64,000 bases of DNA from Solidesulfovibrio alcoholivorans DSM 5433 (GTDB lineage: Bacteria > Desulfobacterota > Desulfovibrionia > Desulfovibrionales > Desulfovibrionaceae). Location: positions 113,440 through 177,439 of the forward strand of contig NZ_JNJA01000009.1 of the NCBI RefSeq assembly GCF_000702665.1, read 5' to 3'. A program made the position numbers and the translations under genes. The first letter of the stretch is position 1. Each line of letters opens with the position of its first letter. The notes beneath the pieces are model-generated. The model searched no databases, had not been told where the DNA came from, and saw nothing but the letters and a program-made list of their open reading frames with translations. Shown here piece by piece: positions 27,674 to 37,112 of the stretch.

Positions 27674-27842
27674 TTGCTTCCTCCAGTGGGGTTTGAAGAG
27701 TTACCGCCTTAACCAATCGTCACGCGCCGCCGGCGACTTGGCCGCCTGGACGCCTCCCCTCCGGCCGACCCTGCTCGTCGACGGGCGGGGTGTTATTCGC
27801 TCGGGGGTCTAGTGGAACGTGAACTATTGCACAATCGCTCCC

Positions 27843-27871
27843 GTACTAAAATGACGACAGTTTTCTGTCAA
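27843..27871 (-). promoter_or_regulatory. Predicted sigma-70 promoter of dsrAB with internal palindrome
   Basis: On the minus strand: TTGACA (27871-27866), 17 bases, TAGTAC (27848-27843). The inverted repeat GACAG-TTTT-CTGTC (27856-27869) overlaps the -35 and spacer and could be an operator. The first transcribed bases include AGCGATTGTG (27839-27830), a 10-mer also found just upstream of the start of the dsrM-operon leader gene (11497-11488). The remainder of the 27674-28014 gap shows no other feature. Confidence 0.65.
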
Positions 27872-28014
27872 CGGGAAAACGTGCCGGAAGCGATCCGATG
27901 TGCATCACCCCTCATACCACCGCGCCGCCTTCGATGCAAAGCCCTTTTGCGCCAACGCACGCAGGCCGGGTCACCGGCCTTGCCAAGCGCCCCGTTTTGC
28001 TCCATGCACGGCGC

Positions 28015-28668
28015 ATGAACGAAGCCGTCCCCGTCTGCCGCCGCTGCGGCGCGTGCTGCCGCCAGGGCGGGCCTTCCCTGTGCCGGGAGGACCTGCCCCT
28101 GTTCGCCGCCGGCGTGCTTGCCCCGGCGACACTCATGGTCCTGCGCCGGGGCGAGTACGTCACGGACAACGTGGCCGGCGGCGTCGTCCCCGCGCCCGTG
28201 GAACTGGTGCGCCTGCGCCCGGGACAAGGCGGGCGGGCCTGCCTCTTTTTCACCGAGCCGGACGCCTGCGCCGTCCACGAAAACCGGCCCCGCCAGTGCC
28301 GCGACCTCTTCTGCGACGCCCCGCAGGCCGTGGCCGACGCCTACCTCGAAGGCCGCCTCACCAGACGCGACATCCTGGGGGAAGCCTCCCCCCTGGCAGT
28401 GCTGTGCGCCGCCCACGAAGCCGAAACCGACCTCGCACGCCTGGCGGCGCTGTGCCGCCGCGCCCTCGGCGGCGACGCCGCCGCGCGGGAGGCCGTGGCG
28501 AGAATCGTGCGCCTGGACGCCGCGTACCGGGATCTGCTGCCCGCCAGGGCCGGCGTCTCCGTGACGGAGCTGCCTTTCTATCTCGGCCGGCCCCTTGCCC
28601 GCGCCCTGCCCATCGTGCGGGCCGCGCTCGGCTGCGGCGGCCTTTACAACGAGGCCCCGAGCGCCTAA
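28015..28668 (+). CDS. YkgJ-type cysteine-cluster protein
   Basis: 217 residues from the ATG at 28015; an upstream in-frame GTG gives an unlikely extension. The N terminus has VCRRCGACCRQGGPSLC, followed by CLFF and CAVHENRPRQCRDLFC. This is the CxxCxxCC...C pattern of the YkgJ/UPF0153 family, which is thought to bind a metal or Fe-S cluster. The C-terminal 100 residues are helical. Cytoplasmic. It runs divergently from dsrA; a functional link is possible but not shown. Confidence 0.85.
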   Translation: MNEAVPVCRRCGACCRQGGPSLCREDLPLFAAGVLAPATLMVLRRGEYVTDNVAGGVVPAPVELVRLRPGQGGRACLFFTEPDACAVHENRPRQCRDLFCDAPQAVADAYLEGRLTRRDILGEASPLAVLCAAHEAETDLARLAALCRRALGGDAAAREAVARIVRLDAAYRDLLPARAGVSVTELPFYLGRPLARALPIVRAALGCGGLYNEAPSA

Positions 28669-28707
28669 ACAGGCTACGCCGGTAAGCCTTATCGCCGGGA
28701 GGAATAC

Positions 28708-29208
28708 ATGAAACGACTGCTTTTGACCTGCCTTCTCGTCCTGGTCGCCACCAGCGCCGCCTGGGGCATGAACCTGCGCCAGGGCTTCGGCAAATACCGC
28801 TACGGCGAATCCTGCGACACCATGTTCGCCAAGCCTTCCTTCGCCGTGGAACGCGCCCGTCCCCTCTGGAACGCCCAGCTCCAGATGTTCGGCCTGGCCT
28901 ACGACCCCGACACCGTGGCCAAAAGCCCGTTCATCCTGCACTACGACAGGGACGAGAAGCCCGAATTCGACGGCGTGCCGCTCAACCGCATCTATTACGG
29001 CTGCAACAAGGACAGCGGCCGCTTCTCCCTGGTGGTGCTCGTCCACGACCTGCTGTCCGTCGGCAAGCTCGTGGAGAAGGTCACGGCCGAGCTGGGCTCG
29101 CCGACCACCACCACCATGATCCAGACCATCTGGGCCCTGCCCGACCTCTACGTACAGATCGACCAGGTCTACATGATCGTCTACGACCGCCGCGCCGGAA
29201 AAATCTGA
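28708..29208 (+). CDS. Secreted hypothetical protein
   Basis: 166 residues with a clear Sec signal (KRLLLTCLLVLVATSAAWG), then a mature part of about 145 residues with strands such as NRIYYGCNKDSGRFSLVVLV and DLYVQIDQVYMIVYDRR. There are two cysteines (CDTM and YGCNK). The ATG follows GGGAGG. The stop is eight bases before the acyltransferase gene, so they are probably co-transcribed. No family recognised; likely periplasmic. Confidence 0.8.
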   Translation: MKRLLLTCLLVLVATSAAWGMNLRQGFGKYRYGESCDTMFAKPSFAVERARPLWNAQLQMFGLAYDPDTVAKSPFILHYDRDEKPEFDGVPLNRIYYGCNKDSGRFSLVVLVHDLLSVGKLVEKVTAELGSPTTTTMIQTIWALPDLYVQIDQVYMIVYDRRAGKI

Positions 29209-29216
29209 GCCGATCC

Positions 29217-30299
29217 ATGCCCCGCCCCGCCGCCGCCCCGCGAAAGCTGCAATGGATCGAGGCGGCCCGCACCGTGGCCATGGTTGTGGTCGTCTGGTCC
29301 CATGCCAGCAATATGGCCTTTTTCCGCGAGGGGGACTTTTCCGTGGTCCCGCTTTTCTCCGCCTGCCTGGTCACCTTCGCCGTGCCGGCCTTCTTCCTCA
29401 TTGCCGGCTACCTGCTCGGCAGAAACGACCTGAGCCGGCCGCCGGAAGTCCCCTTTTCGCGCCGCCCGGCCCGGCAGGCGGCCCGGCTCGCCCCGCCGTT
29501 TTTCGCCTGGAACGCCCTGACCATCCTCTCGCTCAAATTCCTCTACGGCGTGCCGCTTTGGACCCTGCGCAGCCTGACCGACCTGCTTTTCGGGGCCATC
29601 CAGCTCTACTTCGTCTTCGCCCTGCTCCAATTCCTCATGCTCCTGCGCTTCGCGAACCCCTTCGCCACGCCGGGACGGCTGCGCGCCTGGACGCTTGGAG
29701 CCCTTGGCGTCACTGTCGTCTTCTACACCTTTTCCACGCTCCTTGCCGCGACAAGCCCCCCGGCGGACTACCGTTTCGAACTGGTCGGCGTCCGCCTGGC
29801 CCCGGCCTGGGGCGGGTTTTTCTTCCTGGGCTGCTGGCTGTCGCGCCACGAGGAGGCGCTCGCCGCCCTGACCCGCGCCCTTCCCGCCCTGGCCGGGGCC
29901 GCCGTGGCGACCTTCGCGCTCTACCTCTGGGAGGACGCGGCCCAGTCCCGGGCGCTCGGGGCCAACTACCGCCAGTATTTCCTGCTCTCGGGCCTGGCCT
30001 TCCAGTTCGCCGGAAGCCTCGCCCTGTGCGCCGCCTGCCGCCGCGTCGAGGCGGCGGGCGGCGGCCGCGTCTTCGCCTTCCTGGCCGGGGCCGGGCGCGA
30101 CACCTTCGGCATCTACCTCTCCCACTACGTGCTGGTGCTGGCCTTCTTCGCCGCCGTGCCCGCACCCGTGGCCCCTGTCTGGCGGCTGCCCCTGGGCGTC
30201 GCCGCCATGGTCTTCTCGTTTGGCGGCTCCCTCGCGCTGACGCGCCTGGCGCGCCGCGCCGCAGGCGCGCGTCTGGTCGGGATTTTCTTTCCGGGTTGA
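29217..30299 (+). CDS. Membrane acyltransferase family 3 protein
   Basis: 360 residues with about ten membrane segments. The first segment has WIEAARTVAMVVVVWSHASN, containing the His typical of the family's catalytic region; ARQAARLAPPFFAWN supplies the arginine-rich cytoplasmic loop. Later segments include GIYLSHYVLVLAFF. Such proteins move acyl groups across the membrane onto polysaccharides, lipids or peptidoglycan. It follows the secreted protein by eight bases. A dispersed repeat begins 27 bases after its stop. Confidence 0.88.
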   Translation: MPRPAAAPRKLQWIEAARTVAMVVVVWSHASNMAFFREGDFSVVPLFSACLVTFAVPAFFLIAGYLLGRNDLSRPPEVPFSRRPARQAARLAPPFFAWNALTILSLKFLYGVPLWTLRSLTDLLFGAIQLYFVFALLQFLMLLRFANPFATPGRLRAWTLGALGVTVVFYTFSTLLAATSPPADYRFELVGVRLAPAWGGFFFLGCWLSRHEEALAALTRALPALAGAAVATFALYLWEDAAQSRALGANYRQYFLLSGLAFQFAGSLALCAACRRVEAAGGGRVFAFLAGAGRDTFGIYLSHYVLVLAFFAAVPAPVAPVWRLPLGVAAMVFSFGGSLALTRLARRAAGARLVGIFFPG

Positions 30300-30326
30300 G
30301 AAGAGAGGGGAGAGAAAAGAAGGAAA

Positions 30327-30380
30327 GACGCCTCCGGCGGCCAGGAGGGGCGGCGGCCCCTCCTGGACCTCCCGAAAGGG
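30327..30380. repeat. Small G-run palindromic repeat, copy 7
   Basis: GACGCCTCCGGCGGCC, GGAGGGG...CCCCTCC, GGACCTCCCGAAAGGG. It is preceded by a purine-only tract of about 27 bases and is nearly identical in layout to the copy at 15476-15532. Confidence 0.8.
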
Positions 30381-30439
30381 GGGAGAGCCCTTTGGGCGTG
30401 CGGTTTCCGGGCTTCTTGTCTTTTTTCCGGTTCGTAATT

Positions 30440-30458
30440 GACAATGATTTTCATTTTC
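30440..30458. promoter_or_regulatory. Fur-like box upstream of the DUF2325 gene
   Basis: GACAATGATTTTCATTTTC matches 15 of 19 positions of the classical Fur consensus. It lies 46 bases before the start of the DUF2325 gene, within the likely promoter region. Confidence 0.6.
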
Positions 30459-30503
30459 GAGTAAAGCTCCTTCCCAAGGGCCGCCCGCGGCCCGGGAGGA
30501 GCC

Positions 30504-31802
30504 ATGCAACGCAAGACCCTGTACGACAACGCCGACTACGCCTGCCCCATCGTCGGCACCTGCCTGACCGTCGCCGAACTGCGCCGCATCTGCCGCAAAT
30601 GCGGCGACCCCGTGTCCGAGGACGCCTCGGACTACGACGCCCACGTCTTTCTCGTGGGCCAGGCCAAGGTGCCCGGGGGCGGGCCGGCCAAATACCTGCA
30701 ACGCTTCCTGGACAAGAAATTCCGCAAGGAGCTGCGCGCCTTCCTGCGCGTGGACGATCCCGCGGAACTAAGGCGCATGTGGCGCGAGCGCGCCGACGCC
30801 GGCGACGTGCCCGGCCCTTTCTGGGCCATGATGTCGCACCCGACCGCGCCTGATGCGCTGCTGCGCGATATTTACGGCGAAGTGCACATGCTCTCCCACC
30901 GCGTGGGCGCGGCCAACCGCGCCGACCTCGCGCGGCTGACGCGCCTGGAGGAAAAGCTGGCCGAGGCCGAGGCCGCGCTCGAGGAAAGCAAGGCCGTGCT
31001 GCGCCAGGCCGTGGCCGTATGGAAGAGCCGCTGCCGCGAGGCCATGGAGGCGCTTTCCGTCGAACGCAACAAACGGCAGGCGGCCGAACGGGAACGCATT
31101 TCCCTGCGCGAGGCCATCGAAAACTCCGCCGTGGCCGCGGTCAGCCGCGAACGCGACTACCTGCGCGCCCAGCTCGTCGACGCCGTCGCCCGCCTGGAGG
31201 CCACCGAAGCCGAGGCCGGACGGCAGGCCCTGGCCCTGGAGCGCGCCCATGCCGAAACCGCCAGCCTGCGCCGCGACCTCGCCGACCGCGAAGGCGAGGT
31301 GGAGGCCCTGGAGGCCTCGCTGTTTACGGCCCTCGGCGATGCGGCCGCGGCCCACGCCGCCCATGCCGCACACCATGCCGACGCCCCGGAGAGCCTGGTC
31401 GACCACGCGGGTTGCGCCTGCCGGGAACGCGGCCTGCCCGAAGGCTCCTGCGGCGAGGCCTGCGCATGCCGCGCCGCCCAGGCCGGACTTGCCGGCAAGC
31501 GCGTGCTCTACGTGGGCGGCCGCTGCTCCCTGGTTTCCCACTACAAGCTGCTCGCCGCCAAGTTCGGCTGCGAACTCGTGCACCACGACGGCGGCCGGGA
31601 GCAATCGGCCCACCGGCTCTGGGAGCTGCTCGGCGCGGCCGACGCCGTGGTCTGCCCCGTGGACTGCGTGAGCCACGAGGCCTGCGCCCTGGTCAAACAA
31701 GCCTGCAAAGGCTGCCTCAAACCCCTTGTCCTGGCCCGGTCCTCGGGCCTGTCCAGCCTGGCCCGTTCCCTGACGGAACTGGGTTCCGGGCACGCCCACT
31801 AA
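30504..31802 (+). CDS. DUF2325 domain protein with long coiled coil
   Basis: 432 residues. The N-terminal 140 residues include CPIVGTCLTVAELRRICRKCG, with four cysteines. A coiled coil follows at about 140-290. A Cys-rich linker (CACRERG, CGEACACRAAQ) leads to a C-terminal DUF2325 domain (about 330-425) beginning KRVLYVGGRCSLVSHYK. The biochemical role of DUF2325 is not established. The cysteines may hold a metal, and the Fur-like box suggests iron-dependent expression. It is cytoplasmic. A perfect hairpin with ten-base arms (31821-31841) follows the stop but lacks a T-run. Confidence 0.85.
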   Translation: MQRKTLYDNADYACPIVGTCLTVAELRRICRKCGDPVSEDASDYDAHVFLVGQAKVPGGGPAKYLQRFLDKKFRKELRAFLRVDDPAELRRMWRERADAGDVPGPFWAMMSHPTAPDALLRDIYGEVHMLSHRVGAANRADLARLTRLEEKLAEAEAALEESKAVLRQAVAVWKSRCREAMEALSVERNKRQAAERERISLREAIENSAVAAVSRERDYLRAQLVDAVARLEATEAEAGRQALALERAHAETASLRRDLADREGEVEALEASLFTALGDAAAAHAAHAAHHADAPESLVDHAGCACRERGLPEGSCGEACACRAAQAGLAGKRVLYVGGRCSLVSHYKLLAAKFGCELVHHDGGREQSAHRLWELLGAADAVVCPVDCVSHEACALVKQACKGCLKPLVLARSSGLSSLARSLTELGSGHAH

Positions 31803-31961
31803 TCAGCCCGCCCGCACACGGGGGGGCGGCCGCCGCCCCCCTCCCGCCTCGCCGCCAAAAACGTCCGACGTGTTGACCGCGCCTTTTGCCGGGGGCTATG
31901 GAGGCGCAAAGGTCTCTGCCAGACGCCGCGCGACCTGGGGCCGCGGCCGGGGGGTGGGAGC

Positions 31962-34046
31962 GTGAAAGTCCACGACGTGATGCAGCAAAGCGCCCACAGC
32001 CTGCGCCGGGACGACACCCTGCGCGCGGCGGCGGCGCTTTTCCGCGCAACCGGCATCGGCGGCGCGCCGGTCCTCGACGCCGGTGGCTTCCCCGAATCCG
32101 TCTTCACCAGCGACGACCTCATGCGCGCCCTGGCCGGCGGGGCCAGCCTGTCCGACCCGGTCTCGCTGCACGCGCGCGGCCATATCTGCGCCGTGCATCC
32201 GCAAACGCCCCTGGAAGACATCGCCTGGTACGAAAACCGCTTTCTGGCCGTGGTGGACGGCCCGCGCCTCATGGGCTGCGTGGACGCCTCGCGCCTGGGG
32301 CCGGACCAGGCGCCGGGACGCGGCGAGGCCGATCCCTGGGCCGGGGCCCTGCGCCGTTTTCCCGAACCCCTTGTCCTGTGCCAGGACGACGGCGTGATCC
32401 GCTGGCAAAACGACGCCGCCCGCTGCGTGCTCGGCGACGAGGGCCGCCGGGGCCGCACCCTGCGCCAGGCCCTGGTCCAGGCCGGCTTCCGCGTGGAGGA
32501 CGACCCGGCCGAGCCCGGGGCCGTGGCCCTGGCCGTGCGCGACGAATCCCGCTACCTGGCCGCGCGCTGGCGCATCCCGGACCCGACCCGCGGCGGCGAC
32601 GAAACCGCCCGCATGGTGCATCTGCGCGAGGCCGGCGACCGCCACGCCGTGCTCGGCAAGCTGCGCGCCATGCACATCCTGGCCCGGGAGATGCGTGCCG
32701 TCATCGACTCCTCTTTCGACGGCATCTTCATCACCGACGGCGAAGGCACGACCATCCTCGTCAACCGGGCCTACGAGCGCATCACCGGCATCCGCGCGTC
32801 CGAGGTGCTCGGGCGCAACATGCGCGATCTGGTCAGCGAAGGCTTTTACGACCAGTCCGTGACGCTGCGGGTGCTCAAGTCGCGCAAATCCGAAACCATC
32901 ATCCAGAAGGTCAAGGGCGGCAAGACCATCGTGGTCACGGGCAACCCCGTGGACGACGCCTCCGGGGCGCTGTGGCGGGTGGTGACCAACGTGCGCGACG
33001 TGACCGAACTCCAGCGCCTCCAGGAAGAACTCGAGAAACTGAGCGCCCTCAAGGACCGCTACCGCCTGGAGCTCGCCTCGCTGCGCGGGGCCATGGGCGG
33101 CGGCGGCCGCATCGTCGTGCGCTCCAAGCGCATGCAGGAAGTCCACGAACAGGCCCTGCGCCTGGCACTGGTCGATTCCACGGTGCTTTTGCTCGGCGAA
33201 TCCGGCGTCGGCAAGGAAGTGGTGGCGAGCCTCATCCACGACCACAGCCCGCGCCGCGAAGGCCCGTTCGTCAAGGTGAGCTGCGCGGCCATCCCCGAGC
33301 AACTCCTGGAATCGGAGCTGTTCGGCTACGTTAGCGGCGCGTTCACCGGCGCGAACAAGGCCGGCAAACCCGGCGTGTTCGAGCTCGCCCACCAGGGCAC
33401 GCTCTTCCTCGACGAGGTGGGCGAGCTGCCGCTGGGGCTCCAAGCCAAGCTCCTGCGCGCGCTCCAGGAACGCAAGGTCACGCGCCTGGGCGACGTGCGC
33501 GCCAAGGAGGTGGACGTGCGCATCATGGCCGCCACCAACCGCGACCTGGAAGCCATGATGCGCCAGGGCACGTTTCGCAGCGACCTCTTCTACCGCTTGA
33601 GCGTCGTGCCCCTGGTCGTGCCGCCCCTGCGCGAGCGGCGCGAGGCCGTGTTCGACTTCATCCACCGCTTTCTCGAGCGCTTCAACCGCAAGTACGGCCT
33701 CGGCCGCCAGATCGACCCCGAGGCCTGCGACGCCCTGGCCGCCTGGGACTGGCCGGGCAACGTGCGCCAGCTCGAAAACACCATGGAGCGCCTAGTGGTG
33801 CTCGGCCCGGGCGACGTCATCACCCGGGAGGACGCCTTGCGCGCGCTTTCGGGCAACGGCGGCGGCGCGGCACATGCCCCGGCCGCGGGCGCGACGCTTC
33901 GCGAAACGCTTACGCGCGCCGAAGCCGAGGCCGTGCGCCAGGCCCTGATGATGCACGGCTCGACCCGGGCCGCGGCCAAATCCCTTGGCGTCAACCAGTC
34001 CACGGTGGTGCGCAAGGCCCGTCGCCTGGGTATCGTCCGGGATTGA
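31962..34046 (+). CDS. Sigma-54-dependent activator with CBS and PAS domains
   Basis: 694 residues; GTG start after GGGAG. Domain order: a pair of CBS motifs (about 1-120, starting [21 protein letters not shown]), a PAS-like region (about 125-220), a second PAS (about 240-355, [19 protein letters not shown]), an AAA+ domain (about 380-610) and a Fis-type helix-turn-helix ([20 protein letters not shown]). The AAA+ domain has Walker A GESGVGKE, the sigma-54 loop GAFTGA and Walker [12 protein letters not shown] domains often bind adenosine nucleotides, so it may read energy state. It sits directly before the permease/lactonase operon and probably activates it. Confidence 0.95.
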   Translation: MKVHDVMQQSAHSLRRDDTLRAAAALFRATGIGGAPVLDAGGFPESVFTSDDLMRALAGGASLSDPVSLHARGHICAVHPQTPLEDIAWYENRFLAVVDGPRLMGCVDASRLGPDQAPGRGEADPWAGALRRFPEPLVLCQDDGVIRWQNDAARCVLGDEGRRGRTLRQALVQAGFRVEDDPAEPGAVALAVRDESRYLAARWRIPDPTRGGDETARMVHLREAGDRHAVLGKLRAMHILAREMRAVIDSSFDGIFITDGEGTTILVNRAYERITGIRASEVLGRNMRDLVSEGFYDQSVTLRVLKSRKSETIIQKVKGGKTIVVTGNPVDDASGALWRVVTNVRDVTELQRLQEELEKLSALKDRYRLELASLRGAMGGGGRIVVRSKRMQEVHEQALRLALVDSTVLLLGESGVGKEVVASLIHDHSPRREGPFVKVSCAAIPEQLLESELFGYVSGAFTGANKAGKPGVFELAHQGTLFLDEVGELPLGLQAKLLRALQERKVTRLGDVRAKEVDVRIMAATNRDLEAMMRQGTFRSDLFYRLSVVPLVVPPLRERREAVFDFIHRFLERFNRKYGLGRQIDPEACDALAAWDWPGNVRQLENTMERLVVLGPGDVITREDALRALSGNGGGAAHAPAAGATLRETLTRAEAEAVRQALMMHGSTRAAAKSLGVNQSTVVRKARRLGIVRD

Positions 34047-34164
34047 TGCGTCACGGCATCAGCCGATGCGCCAGTGCATCGGACCGCCGCGCCTGCGGGC
34101 CCGCCGCCCTTTTCGGCAACTCCCATCGCGTGTTGGCGCTTTTCCGGCGATGCAGCACTGCATC
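34045..34164 (+). promoter_or_regulatory. Three GATGC-N6-GCATC palindromes, candidate activator sites
   Basis: Sites at 34045-34060, 34065-34080 and 34149-34164 share perfect GATGC/GCATC arms with a six-base centre. Start-to-start distances are 20 and 84 bases, near two and eight helical turns, so all face the same side of the helix. They lie between the activator gene and the sigma-54 promoter, as upstream activating sequences do. The first overlaps the activator's stop codon. Confidence 0.75.
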
Positions 34165-34259
34165 ACCCGGCGCGTTCGTCGCGGGCATCCCGAAACACCG
34201 TCCTCACCATAACCTGCCGTAACCATTCACTTCCGCTCCGGTGCTCCGACCCGGGCCGG

Positions 34260-34276
34260 CTGGCACGAATCGTGAT
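34260..34276 (+). promoter_or_regulatory. Candidate sigma-54 promoter for the lactone-catabolism operon
   Basis: CTGGCACGAATCGTGAT has a perfect -24 part (CTGGCACG) and a weaker -12 part (GTGAT where TTGCA is ideal). It lies about 96 bases past the last palindrome and 78 before the permease ATG. The rest of the 34047-34353 gap has nothing else recognisable. Confidence 0.6.
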
Positions 34277-34353
34277 GCAGGGCCAGCCAACCGCACCGGG
34301 CTCCGCTCGTGACATCCCGGCGACGCGAAACAACCCCTTGACCGGAGGTTTCC

Positions 34354-35778
34354 ATGGCAGGCGAAAGAAGAACCGCAACGCTGGAAGCGCCCTACATCCC
34401 CGTGTGGAAATTCAAACTGCGCATTCCGTTCGTGCATTACCGCTTCGAATGGGCCGACTACATCCAGGGACTGGTCATGTGCGCGGTCTGCCTGTCCATC
34501 ATTCCCGTGCTCCAGGACACCCTCGGCATGCCTTTCGAGGTCGCCCTGGCCATCGTCATCTTAAACGGCTTCCTCTACCTCTGGCACTCGTTTCTGGGCG
34601 ACCCGGTGGTGCCGGGCTGGGTCACGCCGGCCATTCCGCTGCTGATCGCCTACTGTGTCACCTTCCCCATGGGTCCCGAGCGCATGCATGCGCTGATCGC
34701 CTTCCAGCTGATGCTCGGCGTGTGGTGCCTCTTTCTCGGCGCGACCGGGCTTGCGCGCACGGTCATCGGGCTCATTCCCCGCGCCGTCAAATCCGGCGTC
34801 ATCCTCGGCGCGGGCATCGCCGCCATCCAGCTCATCTTCAAGGAAGGCGGCAAGTTCTACAGTATGCCCATCACCATCAGCGTCTGCGCGCTGGTGGCGC
34901 TTTTCATGATGTACAACCCGGCGTTTCGCGGCTGGTCCAAGCGGAGCGCGTCCATCAAGCTGCTGTCCAACCTGGGCATCCTGCCGGCCATCGTGGCGGC
35001 CATCGTCATCGCGCCCTTGGTCGGCGAAGCCCCGTTCGAGCTCAAGTGGGGCTTTTCCCAGCCCGCCTTCGCCACGCTGTGGACCGACTGGGTGCCCTGG
35101 GGCAAGCTCGGCTGGCCGCCTTTCATGATGTACGTCAAATCCATCCCCCTGGTGCTCGCCGCCTACATCGTCATCTTCGGCGACGCGGTCCAGGCGCAGG
35201 GCATCATCCGCGACGCCGACGCCAAGCGCCCGGACGAGCGCGTGGACTACAACCCCGACCGCGCCCACCTGGTCGTCGGCGCGCGCAACGCCGTCATGTC
35301 CGTCATGGGCCCCGACGTCTCCATGTGCGGCCCCATCTGGGCGGCCATGACCGTGGTCACCTACGAGCGCTGGAAGACCGGGCGCGAGAGCATGGATTCC
35401 ATCTACGGCGGCATCGGCTCCTTCCGCTGGGGCACGTTCACGGGCTACTGGCTTTTGCCCATCGTGACCATGACCCGGCCCATCCTGCCCGCCGCGCTCT
35501 CCCTGACCATGATCATCCAGGGTTTCGTCTCGGTCTACATCGGGGCGCGCGAGGCCAAAAGTCTCAAGGACCTCGGCATCGGCGGCCTCGTCGCCGGCAT
35601 CCTCATCTCCAAGGGCGCGGCCTGGGCCTTCGGCGCGGGACTTGTCGCCTGCTTCATCGTCTACGCCATGGACTTCTTCCGGGGCGACACCACCTCCGCC
35701 CCGCTGTGGGCCGAGGACCTTCAGCGGGCGCTGGACGCCGAAGCCGACACACTGGCCGGCGAAGCCCCCGGGTCCTGA
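34354..35778 (+). CDS. NCS2/SLC23-like membrane permease
   Basis: 474 residues with 11-13 membrane segments. The arrangement resembles the nucleobase/ascorbate (UraA) and related anion permease fold: a first half with GWVTPAIPLLIAYCVTFP and GVILGAGIAAIQLIF, and a later FGDAVQAQGIIRDADAK loop. The ATG follows CCGGAGG. It is first in a row of five co-directional genes (gaps 94, 85, 61 and 130 bases), so I infer that it imports the substrate or a hydroxyacid intermediate. The family alone would suggest a purine or uracil, which does not fit its neighbours. Substrate open. Confidence 0.8.
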   Translation: MAGERRTATLEAPYIPVWKFKLRIPFVHYRFEWADYIQGLVMCAVCLSIIPVLQDTLGMPFEVALAIVILNGFLYLWHSFLGDPVVPGWVTPAIPLLIAYCVTFPMGPERMHALIAFQLMLGVWCLFLGATGLARTVIGLIPRAVKSGVILGAGIAAIQLIFKEGGKFYSMPITISVCALVALFMMYNPAFRGWSKRSASIKLLSNLGILPAIVAAIVIAPLVGEAPFELKWGFSQPAFATLWTDWVPWGKLGWPPFMMYVKSIPLVLAAYIVIFGDAVQAQGIIRDADAKRPDERVDYNPDRAHLVVGARNAVMSVMGPDVSMCGPIWAAMTVVTYERWKTGRESMDSIYGGIGSFRWGTFTGYWLLPIVTMTRPILPAALSLTMIIQGFVSVYIGAREAKSLKDLGIGGLVAGILISKGAAWAFGAGLVACFIVYAMDFFRGDTTSAPLWAEDLQRALDAEADTLAGEAPGS

Positions 35779-35872
35779 GCGCTTCCCCTCCCAACCCTGC
35801 GCCACACCGCGCGGGAGCCGGCCGTGCCGGCTCCCGCACCAAAAGCACACACCCTGCAAGGAGGTCGTTATC

Positions 35873-37027
35873 ATGAAAACGGAAATCTTCTCCACCACGC
35901 CCCGCATCGTCATGGGCAGCGGCTGCGTCGCGCGCCTGCCCGAGGAAGTGAAGCGCCTGGGCGGCGCGTCCGTGCTGCTCGTCACCGATCCCGGCGTGGT
36001 CAAGGCCGGCATCGCCGCGCGGCTGACGGCGCTGCTCGCCGACGCGGGCCTCGGCGTGGAAGTCTTCGACAAGGTCGAGGCCGACCCGCGCTACGAAATC
36101 GTGGAGGACGCCCTGGCGGCGCTTAGGGCCAGCGGCGCGGACCTGGTCATCGGCCTCGGCGGCGGCTCGTCGCTGGATATGGCCAAGATCACGGCCGTGA
36201 TGGCGCGAAACGATGGCCCGGTCGGCAGGTACTTCGGCATCGACCTCGTGCCGAGCCGGGGCCTGCCGACCATCCTCGTTCCCACCACCGCGGGCACGGG
36301 CAGCGAGGTCACGCCCATCGTCATCCTGTCCGACCACGGCGAGAAGCTCAAAAAGGGCGTGGTCAGCCCCTTCCTCTTCCCGGCCTGCGCCCTGCTCGAC
36401 GCCGAGCTGACCCTCGGCCTGCCCCCGGCCGTGACCGCGGCCACGGGCATGGACGCGCTGATCCACGCCGTGGAGGCCTACACCTCCATCAACGCCACGC
36501 CGATCACGGACATGCTGGCCAAGGAAGCCATCAAGCGCATCTTCCACAACATCCGCACCGCCTACGCCAACGGCGCAAGCCTCGCCGCGCGCGAAAACAT
36601 GCTGCGCGGGGCCATGCTCGCGGGCATGGCCTTCGCCAACGCCGGGGTCACGGCCGTGCACGCCTTCGCCTATCCCATCGGCGCGGAATTCCACATCCCC
36701 CACGGCATCGCCAACACGATCATGCTCGTGCCGGTGATGCGCTTCAACCAGACGGGCAACCTCAAACGCTTCGCCAAGCTCGCCCAGTTCTTCGGCGTGC
36801 CCACGGACGGGCTCACCGACCGCCAGGCCGCGGCCGCGGCCGTGACGGCCCTGACGGAGCTGGCCGAGGACCTGCGCGTGCCACAGCACCTGGCCGCGTA
36901 CGGCGTCAAGGAGGAACACGTGCCCGCCCTTTCCGAAGCCGTGCTCCTGGTCACGCGCCTGCTCGCCAACAACCCGCGCAAGCTCACGCGCGACGACGCC
37001 GAGGCCATCTACCGCCAGGCGCTCTAG
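35873..37027 (+). CDS. Iron-containing alcohol dehydrogenase (4-hydroxybutyrate dehydrogenase-like)
   Basis: 384 residues from the ATG at 35873 with AAGGAGGT nine bases upstream. The NAD-binding half has LVIGLGGGSSLDMAKI and PTTAGTGSEVTP. Metal ligands fit GMDALIHAVEAY and AVHAFAYPIGAEFHIPHG (Asp and three His). Group III Fe alcohol dehydrogenases oxidise short alcohols, including 4-hydroxybutyrate to succinic semialdehyde. The neighbouring lactonase and semialdehyde dehydrogenase make that reaction likely here. Cytoplasmic. Substrate inferred from context. Confidence 0.9.
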   Translation: MKTEIFSTTPRIVMGSGCVARLPEEVKRLGGASVLLVTDPGVVKAGIAARLTALLADAGLGVEVFDKVEADPRYEIVEDALAALRASGADLVIGLGGGSSLDMAKITAVMARNDGPVGRYFGIDLVPSRGLPTILVPTTAGTGSEVTPIVILSDHGEKLKKGVVSPFLFPACALLDAELTLGLPPAVTAATGMDALIHAVEAYTSINATPITDMLAKEAIKRIFHNIRTAYANGASLAARENMLRGAMLAGMAFANAGVTAVHAFAYPIGAEFHIPHGIANTIMLVPVMRFNQTGNLKRFAKLAQFFGVPTDGLTDRQAAAAAVTALTELAEDLRVPQHLAAYGVKEEHVPALSEAVLLVTRLLANNPRKLTRDDAEAIYRQAL

Positions 37028-37112
37028 CGTCGCGTCCTCGAAGTGTTTTTCAATGACAACACCTTTGATTCGTTACCATTAAAGCGGCGCAACACAAACC
37101 CGGGAGCTCCCC

